A DNA stretch of 64,000 bases from Aliihoeflea sp023389195 (GTDB lineage Bacteria > Pseudomonadota > Alphaproteobacteria > Rhizobiales > Rhizobiaceae), in contig JAEWET010000034.1 in the NCBI GenBank assembly GCA_023389195.1, positions 1 through 64,000 of the forward strand, read 5' to 3'. The notes below the pieces were generated by a model. That model did no database searches, had not been told where the DNA came from, and was given only the letters and a program-made list of their open reading frames with translations. The position numbers and the translations under genes are program-made. Within the stretch, counting starts at the first letter, position 1; the number at the start of each line of letters is the position of its first letter. This document shows, one piece after another, positions 1 to 7,169 of this stretch.

Positions 1-94
1 CGACTACATCGAGATGTTCTACAATCCGAAGCGCAAGCACGTCAGGAACGGGATGCTGTCACCCGTCGAGTTCGAACGGCAGCAGGAAATGTAA
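1..94 (+). CDS. IS3-family transposase (OrfB-type), C-terminal fragment
   Basis: Only the last 30 codons are inside the window, read from base 2 to a TAA at 92-94. The peptide contains the run YNPKRKH followed by LSPVEFE, which is the usual C-terminal signature of the DDE (rve) integrase domain of IS3-family OrfB transposases. The catalytic residues lie upstream of the window, so I cannot say whether the gene is intact. It ends about 33 bases before the probable right end of the element. The exact IS name cannot be assigned from this fragment. Confidence 0.85.
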   Translation, partial: DYIEMFYNPKRKHVRNGMLSPVEFERQQEM

Positions 95-127
95 CCCGAG
101 GGCGTCCACGAAACTCGGGGCTATTCA
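1..127 (+). mobile_element. right end of an IS3-type insertion sequence
   Basis: Downstream of the transposase stop, bases 95-127 read inward from the end as a TGAATAGCCCCGAG-like terminus. An outermost 5'-TG/CA-3' is normal for IS3-family inverted repeats. The left end and target duplication are outside the window, so the boundary at about 127 is inferred. The terminus abuts, or supplies, the stop codon of the small minus-strand gene at 125-271. Confidence 0.5.
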
Positions 128-271
128 TTCATCGCCGATCGCCGCGGCCTCGGCCTTGCGAAGCGCCGTGTCCATTTCGTCCTGAGAGAGAACGCCCTTC
201 GCGACAAGTTCGTGATTGATAGCCGCGATAGCGAGGCAAAGCCCTTCGAGCTGCAGATTTGCGATGTTCAT
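125..271 (-). CDS. small conserved hypothetical protein (48 aa)
   Basis: Reading starts at an ATG at 271 with a strong Shine-Dalgarno (GTGGAGGA) 6 bases upstream. A longer frame exists to 316 but lacks a ribosome site. The peptide begins MNIANLQLEGL and contains INHELVAKGVL followed by acidic/alanine residues. This resembles, from memory, a short uncharacterised protein common in Mesorhizobium-type genomes and often near prophage genes. No signal peptide, membrane segment or known domain is visible. Its stop codon lies exactly at the inferred IS end (bases 125-127), so the native C-terminus may have been altered. Function unknown. Confidence 0.6.
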   Translation of the reverse strand: MNIANLQLEGLCLAIAAINHELVAKGVLSQDEMDTALRKAEAAAIGDE

Positions 272-330
272 GGCGTCCTCCACTCTCTGATGGATGACCA
301 ACATCGCCAGACACAAAATGATCCGAGGGT

Positions 331-708
331 ATGTTGAACCAGTTCGATTACGCCAAGAGCGCCGCGATCGCCAACCGCCTGCTCAAGAAGTTTGGGCAGA
401 CCGGCGCGATACGGCGCATCTCATTGAGCAGTGGCGTTGGCGGCAATCCATGGGACCCTGAGAGCCCGACGACGGTTAACCATCCCTGCACGCTGGCGAT
501 GTTACCGATCAACCTGCAGGATGCGGTAGGACGTCGGCGGGACGCAATGCCAGCGACAAGCGCATCCCCGTCTCTGTCGAGGGGCTGACCAACCCGCCGA
601 CGACGACGGATCAGGTCGTCACCGCCGACGGCGTCTACACCATCGTCAAGAACAGCTTGCTTTCGCGGGCGGCACTCCGGTCATACACGACATCGTCGGG
701 GCCTTAAT
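331..708 (+). pseudogene. degraded phage structural (head-tail joining-like) protein gene
   Basis: The first frame gives a peptide starting MLNQFDYAKSAAIANRLL, then a GQTGAIRRI segment and a proline-rich stretch, and fails around base 525. The sequence then continues in a second frame (a DKRIPVSVEGL segment, then DGVYTIVK) until about 655. It finishes in a third frame with LAFAGGTPVIHDIVGA. Joined, the three pieces make one plausible ~125-residue protein of the small phage head-tail/tail-completion type, so at least two frameshifts have inactivated it. The family call is from memory and moderate. The fragment implies that a prophage or phage-derived island once bordered this locus. Confidence 0.5.
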
Positions 709-728
709 AACCGCCGGCGCTGCAGGTT

Positions 729-1193
729 CTAGGCAGCCTTCGTCTTGCCGCGGCCCTTCGCCGGCACCTTCGCGCCAGCCTTGCGACCAAGACCCATTTG
801 CTTTGCCAGCGCCGATCGGGCAGCGGCATAGTTGGGAGCTACCATCGGATAATCGGAAGGTAGGCCCCATTTGATTCGGTACTCTTCTGGGGTCAGCCCG
901 AAGTTCGCCATCAGGTGACGCTTGAGCGACTTGTATTGCTTCCCGTCCTCCAGGCTGATGATGTAATCCGGAAACACTGACTTCTTAGGATTCACGGCGG
1001 GTTTCTGCGCCTTTTCTGGTTCGGGGACCGAGGGCGTCTCCAAATTCACCAGAGCGGAATGCACAGCCGCAATGAACGCGGGCAATTCTGCGGCCGGAAC
1101 TGGATTGTTCGACACGTACGCCGACACGATTTCGGCAGTTAGTTCGATGTTCTGATCCTGACGGCCGCTGGGCAGGGAGGTTTCTTCGAGCAA
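729..1193 (-). CDS. MucR/Ros-family transcriptional regulator with a degenerate zinc finger
   Basis: The 154-residue protein has the typical MucR order: an N-terminal segment NIELTAEIVSAYVSNN (about residues 10-26), a variable middle, and a C-terminal DNA-binding domain ending in a Lys/Ala-rich tail. I place the start at a TTG at 1193 because GGAGA lies 7 bases upstream; an in-frame ATG-like extension to 1277 has no ribosome site. Family members usually coordinate zinc with Cys-x2-Cys (or Cys-x2-Asp) and two histidines. Here the positions read ISLED, then KRHL, then MANF, so only one histidine remains. The helix following it (LTPEEYRIKWGLP) and the C-terminal basic region are intact, so DNA binding is still expected, as reported for zinc-free Ros homologues in Mesorhizobium loti. 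MucR proteins control exopolysaccharide, motility and cell-cycle genes. Confidence 0.88.
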   Translation of the reverse strand: MLEETSLPSGRQDQNIELTAEIVSAYVSNNPVPAAELPAFIAAVHSALVNLETPSVPEPEKAQKPAVNPKKSVFPDYIISLEDGKQYKSLKRHLMANFGLTPEEYRIKWGLPSDYPMVAPNYAAARSALAKQMGLGRKAGAKVPAKGRGKTKAA

Positions 1194-1529
1194 GGCGATG
1201 TCTCCTTTGGGGCTGCCGGCTTCTAGCAGCTTCCCCTGGTCTTGCAAGAAAATGTGGCGATGGTCGTCCGACCGCACGGCAGATATTTGAGACTCTGTCC
1301 GCCAAGTTCGAGCCTCCCGACATGCTGCGTTCTCGCGGCGATAACGACGTTTGCATGGAAAGGTGTATTAGATGGATTATTCCTCAAGCAGATATTTGCG
1401 GCATCCGGGCCGGTCGTGGCCATCTTCCTGTTCGGGATGGCGATCCTGTGGGCCTTTCCGGCCAACATCACCTGGCTGCCGCGCTCTCGTTGAAGCGACT
1501 TTCATGGCCCGCTCAGGGAGGTCATTCTC
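1194..1529. other. intergenic region, mostly without recognisable genes
   Basis: This stretch holds the upstream region of the mucR-like gene and, at 1353-1493, a possible remnant of a membrane-protein gene listed separately. MucR proteins often repress their own promoter, but I cannot pick out a convincing AT-rich MucR site by eye. I see no RNA gene or terminator. Confidence 0.4.
1353..1493 (+). pseudogene. possible remnant of a membrane permease C-terminus
   Basis: A short open stretch encodes one hydrophobic helix (PVVAIFLFGMAILWAFP) followed by ITWLPR. This is reminiscent of the last transmembrane helix and WLP ending of TRAP-transporter large permeases (DctM). There is no start codon or ribosome site attached to it, and the rest of the gene is absent. 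It would be a leftover of a gene removed when the left part of the window was rearranged. Low confidence; it may be chance coding potential in GC-rich DNA. Confidence 0.25.
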
Positions 1530-2516
1530 ATGACAGCGCACGCAATCGTTCTGCGAGCGCATGGCGATGCGGATATGCTCGCGGCCCAGATGATCGACGT
1601 TCCGCATGCGGGACCAGGTGAAATCCGCATCAGGCAGACGGCGGTCGGCGTCAATTTTCACGACGTCTACGTGCGCAATGGCAGCTACCGGACGCTGCCC
1701 TTGCCGGGTATCCCGGGCATCGAGGCAGTCGGGGTCATCGAAGAGGTCGGGGCGGGCGTCTCCGGCCACGCAGTCGGAGATCGCGTCGGATACGTCACGG
1801 GCACCTATGGGGCATATGCCGGGATGCGTGTCCTGCCGGCCGACCTCGCCATCTCGATACCGGCAACCTTCGACGATCGCCAGGCCGCTTCGCTTCTCTT
1901 GAAAGGCATGACGGCGCAAATGCTCCTGCGTCAGGTTCATCGCGTGCAGCCCGGCGAGACGATCCTCGTCCATGCCGCTGCAGGAGGCGTCGGGCGGCTC
2001 CTGTGCCAGTGGGCGTCGCGTCTGGGCGCCACGGTCATCGGCACCGTCGGGAGCGAGCAGAAGGCGAGGATCGCGCAGGCTGCCGGATGCCACCACACGG
2101 TTCTCTACAGGGAAACCGATTTCGTTCCCGCCGTCATGGACCTGACCGCAGGCGCAGGCGTCGACGTCGCCTATGATTCAGTCGGCAAGGACACGTTCGA
2201 GGGCTCGCTCGCTGTCCTCGGCCCGCTAGGTCACCTGGTCAATTTCGGCCAGGCGTCTGGCCCGGTTCCGCCCTTCGAGGTGAGCCGGCTTGCCGCCCGC
2301 TCGAATTCGCTGACGCGGCCGATCATCTTCCACTATCTCGCCGATCCCGCCCGCCGCAACGCCATGGCCGCCGATCTCTTCGCGGCGCTCGAGGCAGGAA
2401 TCCTGTCGGCGCCCGAATGCGAGACCTTCCCGCTCAGCCACGCCGCGGATGCGCACCGCCGACTGGAATCGCGCCTGGCCGGCGGTGCGGTCGTTCTCGT
2501 TCCGGAAGGCGGATAG
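1530..2516 (+). CDS. zinc-free NADPH:quinone oxidoreductase (MDR superfamily)
   Basis: The 328-residue protein belongs to the quinone oxidoreductase branch of the medium-chain dehydrogenase/reductase superfamily. The N-terminal GroES-like domain carries GVNFHDVYVRNG, which lacks the catalytic zinc Cys/His of alcohol dehydrogenases. The nucleotide-binding domain has HAAAGGVGRLLCQWA, the AxxGGVG motif typical of NADPH-binding quinone reductases. Length matches E. coli QorA. The start ATG has GGGAGG about 9 bases upstream. The expected role is cytosolic NADPH-dependent reduction of quinones or enones; the physiological substrate cannot be told from sequence. It converges on the hydantoinase-like gene and has no obvious operon partner. 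Confidence 0.88.
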   Translation: MTAHAIVLRAHGDADMLAAQMIDVPHAGPGEIRIRQTAVGVNFHDVYVRNGSYRTLPLPGIPGIEAVGVIEEVGAGVSGHAVGDRVGYVTGTYGAYAGMRVLPADLAISIPATFDDRQAASLLLKGMTAQMLLRQVHRVQPGETILVHAAAGGVGRLLCQWASRLGATVIGTVGSEQKARIAQAAGCHHTVLYRETDFVPAVMDLTAGAGVDVAYDSVGKDTFEGSLAVLGPLGHLVNFGQASGPVPPFEVSRLAARSNSLTRPIIFHYLADPARRNAMAADLFAALEAGILSAPECETFPLSHAADAHRRLESRLAGGAVVLVPEGG

Positions 2517-2602
2517 GCATATAGCTCAACCTTGCCGCAGGCGCGCAGACCCTTGCCTCAGTTGCCATCCAAATGCCGGCCCGCTCGGACATCGGGTGGC
2601 TG

Positions 2603-4159
2603 TCAAGCCACCTTTCGCTTCTCGCTAAAGGCGATGTCGCCAACCACCCGCACGCGCACGCGGCGGGCGTCGCCCGGCAGATAAGCGATCGGGATGTCTT
2701 CGGTCTCGAGGGTTGTGATCGTGCCGGGTTGCGCACCTGCCTCGATGGCGCGTTCGCGCGCCAGCTTCTCGGCCTCGGCAATCGCCGCATCGCGGGAGAG
2801 GCCGGAGAAGACCTGGTCGACCTCGCCGGAAACCTGCGCCATCGCCGCGCCAAGCGCGTTGGCGACGCCGGCATGCTCGACGCGCAAGACCTCGCGCACG
2901 CCCGCAAGCTTCTCGGGAATGAGAAACGAGCCGCCGCCGACGGCTATGAGCTGGACGCCATCGGCCGAGGTTTTCATGCGGTCGACGCTGTCCTCGACCA
3001 TCCTCTCGATACGCTTGAGCAGCGTCGAGACGGTCGATGCGTCGAGGTGCTTGACGCGGTCACGGTCTCCGATCTCGACGAGCCCCGCTGCCACGGCAAC
3101 GTCCGTGGTCGTCAGCGTCGAGCCACCGAACACCAGTGCTTCACTGGTAATTCGGTAGCCGACGCTGCGCGGTCCGATCGTGCCCCGATCGAGATCGATG
3201 ATGGTGCCGCCGCCCAGCGCCATCGGAAGAAGGTCCGGCATGCGGAAGAGGGTGCGCACGCCGCCCACTTCCACGACATTGTTCGCCTCGCGCGGGAACC
3301 CGCCGACGAGACAGCCGATGTCGCTGGTGGTGCCGCCGACATCGACCACCATGGCCTCCTTGAGGCCCGTAAGGAAAGCTGCGCCGCGCATCGAATTGGT
3401 CGGGCCGGAGGCGAAGCTGTAGACCGGGTTCGCGGCCGCGACTTCGGCCAGCACGACGGTGCCGTCGTTCTGCGTCAGGTAGAAGGGCGCATGGACGCCC
3501 GAGTCCTTCAGCGCCTGACCGAAGGCGCCGACCGTACGCTGCCCGAGACCCTGGAGGGCGGCGTTGAGGAGCGTGACGTTCTCGCGTTCCAGAAGACCGA
3601 TCCGGCCAAGCGTGTGCGACAGGGTAATGCGCGCATCGGGCATGACCTGGCGCACGATCTCTGCCGCCTCGACCTCGCATTCGGTGGTCAGCGGCGAGAA
3701 CAGCGCCGTGATGCCGACCGACTGGATGCCCGCGTCGCGGATCTTCATCGCCGCCTCGCGCACCGCATCGCGGTCGAGCGGGACGAGCGGACGGCCGTCA
3801 TATTCGTGGCCGCCCTCGACCATGAAGGTCATCGGCTCGACGGATTCGCGCAGATCGTCCGGCCAGTCCACCATCGGCGGCAGCGAGGCGCCGGCCGGCA
3901 TGGCGATGCGGATGGCAGCAATGCGTTCGAGCCGCGCACGTTCGACGACCGCATTGGTGAAATGGGTTGTTCCGATCATCACCGCGTCGACCGGAGCGGC
4001 GTGGACCGGCTGGCTCGCTGTGACGTGGCGGATCGCGTCGACGACGCCTTTCATCACGTCCGACGTGGTGGGGAACTTGATGGCGGAAAGAACGGTCTCG
4101 CCGTCGATGAGGACGGCGTCCGTATTGGTGCCGCCGACGTCAATGCCGATACGCTTCAT
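2603..4159 (-). CDS. hydantoinase/oxoprolinase family protein (HyuA-like)
   Basis: The 518-residue protein begins with a phosphate-binding loop-like IGIDVGGTNTDAVLID, the N-terminal signature of the hydantoinase A/oxoprolinase superfamily, and continues with a second ASKHA-type loop (VVDVGGTTSDIG, about residue 275) and a glycine-rich ALGGGT segment. Family members (N-methylhydantoinase, 5-oxoprolinase, acetone carboxylase beta) use ATP to activate a cyclic imide, lactam or carbonyl. This shorter form typically pairs with a DUF917 protein, which is the case here: its start overlaps the stop of the upstream DUF917 gene by 4 bases, implying translational coupling. Together they may form an ATP-dependent ring-opening enzyme. 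The substrate is unknown; a peptide-type importer and two AroM-domain proteins next door suggest a small amide or amino-acid derivative. Confidence 0.87.
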   Translation of the reverse strand: MKRIGIDVGGTNTDAVLIDGETVLSAIKFPTTSDVMKGVVDAIRHVTASQPVHAAPVDAVMIGTTHFTNAVVERARLERIAAIRIAMPAGASLPPMVDWPDDLRESVEPMTFMVEGGHEYDGRPLVPLDRDAVREAAMKIRDAGIQSVGITALFSPLTTECEVEAAEIVRQVMPDARITLSHTLGRIGLLERENVTLLNAALQGLGQRTVGAFGQALKDSGVHAPFYLTQNDGTVVLAEVAAANPVYSFASGPTNSMRGAAFLTGLKEAMVVDVGGTTSDIGCLVGGFPREANNVVEVGGVRTLFRMPDLLPMALGGGTIIDLDRGTIGPRSVGYRITSEALVFGGSTLTTTDVAVAAGLVEIGDRDRVKHLDASTVSTLLKRIERMVEDSVDRMKTSADGVQLIAVGGGSFLIPEKLAGVREVLRVEHAGVANALGAAMAQVSGEVDQVFSGLSRDAAIAEAEKLARERAIEAGAQPGTITTLETEDIPIAYLPGDARRVRVRVVGDIAFSEKRKVA

Positions 4160-5235
4160 GATGCAAATACCGATTTGAATTCGAGGTCGTAGCCGAAGGC
4201 GCGAGGGCCGACATGTTCGAGGCCCTTCGGCGTCTGCAGGACGGCAGGTGCGGGCAAGGCGACGGCGGTGACCCGCTGGCCGTAGCGCACCGTCTCGGTG
4301 CCGATCGCTTCACCAGACACCGTGTCGAGGAGGCAGATTAGGTCGGGCGTCATGGCGATGGGCTGGCCATCGCGGAAGGCGACGGCCCACTCGTTCTGGA
4401 ATGACAATTCGAAGCTGGCGCCGCGATCGTTGTCGAGCCCCTCGATCTTCGCCGCACCCCGCAGGAAGCCGCCGGTCGTGGTCCGGTCGACGTCGGTGAC
4501 CTTGCCCTTGAAGAGCTCGATCCCGCCTTCATGTTCCAAAACGGCGGCGACGGGGTCGGCATGTCGGGCGCGCGCATCGAGGACGGCGCGGCCAAGGCTG
4601 GTCGCCTTGGTGACCGTGTGGAGAACACCCCAATCCTTCACCTCGCGGCCAGTGCGCGGCGCCTTGCAGGTCGCGGACGTGGAGCCGACTTCGGTGCAGA
4701 CCTTGCGCGAGATCCGCTCCATCCACTTCCAGCTTGCAGCCTTGGCGACGATCGCCTCGTTGTCGCGGCAGTCGACGAGCGTCAGCGGATACATCTGGAG
4801 GTCGCCGATGGCGAAGGACGTCATCTGCGCTTCCGGGTAGGCGCGGCCCATCGCGTCTGCATCGACGACCGGAATGTCGAGCATTGCGCCGGCAAGGAAT
4901 GGCGACAGCGCGTTGCCGCCACCAATCTCGACGCTCATCACGGCGCGAAACGGCTTGCCGGTATATTCTTCCATAAGCTTCATCGCGCGGGCGAGATGGG
5001 CCGGGTCGACGAGCCGTTCCTGACCGACGAGCGGTGCGCCCATCTTGGAGACGACTGCAACCGCGTCATTGTCGTCGAGCGCCAGCGGATCGATCAGCCG
5101 GCACTTCTTGCCGTCACGATAGAGCTTCTTCAGGTTGAGCTGCGCCAGATAGGGGCTGCCGCCGCCGCCCGTTCCCAATATCCAGGCACCCACGGCGAGC
5201 GGATCGATCTCGTCCGCCTCGAAGTCACGCGTCAT
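4156..5235 (-). CDS. DUF917 family protein, probable partner of the HyuA-like protein
   Basis: The 359-residue protein matches the DUF917 family: an N-terminal GAWILGTGGGGSPY, a central SVEIGGGNALSPF followed by DADAMGRAYPEAQM, and a C-terminal domain. The family is almost always encoded beside a hydantoinase/oxoprolinase-like protein, and in the few described cases is discussed as a second subunit. I see no signal peptide or membrane helix, so it is cytosolic. It is the first gene of a two-gene minus-strand operon. The shared 19-bp site at 5288-5306 lies 52 bases before its ATG. Biochemical function is not established. Confidence 0.87.
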   Translation of the reverse strand: MTRDFEADEIDPLAVGAWILGTGGGGSPYLAQLNLKKLYRDGKKCRLIDPLALDDNDAVAVVSKMGAPLVGQERLVDPAHLARAMKLMEEYTGKPFRAVMSVEIGGGNALSPFLAGAMLDIPVVDADAMGRAYPEAQMTSFAIGDLQMYPLTLVDCRDNEAIVAKAASWKWMERISRKVCTEVGSTSATCKAPRTGREVKDWGVLHTVTKATSLGRAVLDARARHADPVAAVLEHEGGIELFKGKVTDVDRTTTGGFLRGAAKIEGLDNDRGASFELSFQNEWAVAFRDGQPIAMTPDLICLLDTVSGEAIGTETVRYGQRVTAVALPAPAVLQTPKGLEHVGPRAFGYDLEFKSVFAS

Positions 5236-5287
5236 GTCTTGCCTCCAAATAATCGGCTAGAAGCTAGCTTCGAGAACGGGCCGACAA

Positions 5288-5306
5288 TATAAGGAACTGC
5301 CCCTAG
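5288..5306 (-). promoter_or_regulatory. candidate operator/promoter box upstream of the DUF917-HyuA operon
   Basis: Read toward the DUF917 gene, the site is CTAGGGGCAGTTCCTTATA and is followed by TT, giving a TATATT -10-like hexamer. It matches the site at 6375-6393 (CTAAGGGGAGTTCCCTATA) at 16 of 19 positions, with the same orientation and a similar distance to its gene (52 versus 60 bases). An 11-mer, AGATTGCGCTT or its complement, abuts both sites. The likely binder is the AroM-LuxR protein encoded between them; this is inference. Confidence 0.5.
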
Positions 5307-5365
5307 ATTGCGCTTGCCCACGAATTGAGCAATGCGCGGGCGGCGGACAAGGAGCCACACGTCAC

Positions 5366-6304
5366 GTGACCATGCAGGAATTGAGCTCGGGAACGATATC
5401 GCCAAAAAAGGTGATGTTCGTCAGCGTCGGGCAGACCCCGCGTGCCGATCTCATCGGGGAAATGCTGGCCAATCTCGACATGCAGATCGAGGCGGTCGAG
5501 CTCGGCGCGCTGGACGGATTGTCCCCCCGCGAGATCGACGAGTTACGCGTTCGGCCGGGCGAAACCAGCATCGTGACGCGAATGGCCGACAACAGCGAAA
5601 TCGTCGTTTCGAAGCCGCGCATCGGTGAGCGCATGGCGCGGCTGGTCGCCGGCTTCAAGCCGAACGAGTTCGATCTGGTCGTGATCTTGTCGACCGGGCT
5701 GTTTCGCGATTTCGAAAGCACCTGCCCGACCGTCAACGCCCAGCGGGCGCTGGAATCGGCCGTCATTTCTCTGGCTGCCCAAGGCTCGTCCGTCGGGCTG
5801 ATCCAGCCGCTGGAACAGCAGATCGACGAACTCGAAATCCCGGCGCTCGACCCCTACCGGATCACGGCGAGCTATGCCGTCGACGGAGACCGGGCTTCGC
5901 TGGCACGCGCGCTGTTCGACCTCGCCGAATGCGAGATCATCGTCCTGAATTCGGTCAGTTTTTCCGAATCCGACCGGGAAATGGCGGCGAAGGTGACCGG
6001 CAAGCCCGTGGTGCTGGCGCGGCGGATCATCTCCAGCGCGATCCGGCTTCTGCTCTATCGGCCGCAGCCGATCAGCTTGCCGGGCATGTCCGGCGAGTTC
6101 GCCGAACGCGTCAACCGCCTGACGCCGCGCGAGCGGCAGGTCATGTCGCTTGCCGCCGAAGGCCTGTCCAACAAGGCGATCGCGCGCCAGCTCGGCATCA
6201 GCCCGAAAACGGTCGAGATTCATCGCTCTCACGTCATGGCGAAGATGGAGGTGACGTCTTCGGCCGCCCTGATCCGCCTGGTCGTCCAGGCGGGCCATCC
6301 CTGA
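5366..6304 (+). CDS. AroM-domain/LuxR-type HTH fusion, probable one-component regulator
   Basis: The 312-residue protein has two parts. Residues 1 to about 225 are an AroM-family domain: VMFVSVGQTPRADL near the start, then ELGALDGLS, VILSTGLF and a LARRIISSAIRLLL stretch. Residues 252-310 are a LuxR/GerE DNA-binding domain with the full signature LTPRERQVMSLAAEGLSNK, then ISPKTVEIHRSHV. There is no receiver, PAS or membrane segment, so the AroM domain should be the ligand sensor. I take a GTG at 5366 as start because AAGGAG lies 11 bases upstream; ATG at 5372 is the alternative. The gene is divergent from DUF917-HyuA and followed by a free AroM gene and an ABC importer. AroM's function is unknown (E. 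coli AroM is in the aroL operon). Confidence 0.85.
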   Translation: MTMQELSSGTISPKKVMFVSVGQTPRADLIGEMLANLDMQIEAVELGALDGLSPREIDELRVRPGETSIVTRMADNSEIVVSKPRIGERMARLVAGFKPNEFDLVVILSTGLFRDFESTCPTVNAQRALESAVISLAAQGSSVGLIQPLEQQIDELEIPALDPYRITASYAVDGDRASLARALFDLAECEIIVLNSVSFSESDREMAAKVTGKPVVLARRIISSAIRLLLYRPQPISLPGMSGEFAERVNRLTPRERQVMSLAAEGLSNKAIARQLGISPKTVEIHRSHVMAKMEVTSSAALIRLVVQAGHP

Positions 6305-6374
6305 CCGCTGCCGGGGAATCGGGCAGGCCAGTGCGTGCCGATGCGGCAGTCCGGGCAGACAGATTGCGCTTCAC

Positions 6375-6393
6375 CTAAGGGGAGTTCCCTATA
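6375..6393 (+). promoter_or_regulatory. candidate operator/promoter box upstream of aroM and the ABC importer
   Basis: The site CTAAGGGGAGTTCCCTATA contains the near-palindrome GGGAGTTCCC and runs into GT, giving a TATAGT -10-like hexamer. It ends 60 bases before the aroM ATG. Its partner at 5288-5306 has the same orientation relative to its gene. AGATTGCGCTT sits directly upstream at 6361-6371. I infer a binding site for the AroM-LuxR regulator overlapping the promoter of the plus-strand operon. Confidence 0.5.
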
Positions 6394-6453
6394 GTCCGCC
6401 GGACTTTTTGACGGCTAGGCTTCAGCATTCGATTGCCTGAGGACCCGAGCTGC

Positions 6454-7131
6454 ATGTCGCGCATTTCACGTATCGCCTTCGTCACGATCGGCCAGACGCC
6501 GCGTTCCGACATCGTGCCCGAAATGATGGCGGAGATCGCCGCCGGCCTGGACGCACCGCCTTCCTATGAGGAGTTCGGCGTGCTCGACGGGCTGGAAGGT
6601 GCGGACCTCGACGCATACCGCGCTAAGGACGGCGAGCACTCTTTTGCGACGCGGCTTGCATCGGGCGAAGAGATCGTCTCGTCGAAGGCACACACCGAAG
6701 AACGGCTCAACGAAATTCTGGCCGAGATCGACGGCAAGGGATTCGACATCGTCGTGCTCCTTTGCACCGGCACGCGCATCGATCCCTTGAAGAACACGCT
6801 CGTGGTCGAGGCGCAGCGGATCGTGGACTCCACGGTCGAGGCACTGGCCGCTTCCTGCCGCAATCTGGGCGTCATCCTGCCGCTCGAGCGTCAGGTGGCC
6901 GAATTCAGCCAGCGCCATGTCTTCGCCGGCAATCCGACGATCGTGTCGGCCTCGCCCTATTCGGGCGGCGGCATGGCCACTGGCGCAAAAGGCGTCGCCG
7001 ACTGCGATCTCGTGGTGATGCACTGCATGGGCTACACGGCCGCCATGCTCGACGAGGTTCGCGGCGCGGTCGACGCGCCGGTTTTGCTGTCGCGCCGCGT
7101 CGTCGCGGGCGTCGTGCGCCAGATGATCTGA
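6454..7131 (+). CDS. stand-alone AroM family protein
   Basis: The protein is 225 residues from the ATG at 6454; a TTG seven codons upstream is possible but no better placed. It aligns along its length with the N-terminal half of the AroM-LuxR fusion: AFVTIGQTPRSDIVPEMM, EFGVLDGLEG, VVLLCTGT and a C-terminal VLLSRRVVAGVVRQMI. It has no HTH. In some genomes AroM proteins lie beside HyuA/DUF917 genes, as here, which argues for a metabolic or binding role with the same small molecule. It may be a racemase-like enzyme, judging from the general fold class suggested for this family, but that is not shown. Probably co-transcribed with the importer, which starts 38 bases downstream. Confidence 0.8.
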   Translation: MSRISRIAFVTIGQTPRSDIVPEMMAEIAAGLDAPPSYEEFGVLDGLEGADLDAYRAKDGEHSFATRLASGEEIVSSKAHTEERLNEILAEIDGKGFDIVVLLCTGTRIDPLKNTLVVEAQRIVDSTVEALAASCRNLGVILPLERQVAEFSQRHVFAGNPTIVSASPYSGGGMATGAKGVADCDLVVMHCMGYTAAMLDEVRGAVDAPVLLSRRVVAGVVRQMI

Positions 7132-7169
7132 AACCGAATGATTTTCGCTATGACAAAGGGGAACTGTCG

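Noticed and set aside
2573..4192. A 539-codon plus-strand frame opposite the HyuA-like gene
   Set aside because: Its composition is typical of antisense frames (His/Asp/Arg-rich) and it has no recognisable domain, whereas the minus frame has clear ASKHA motifs.
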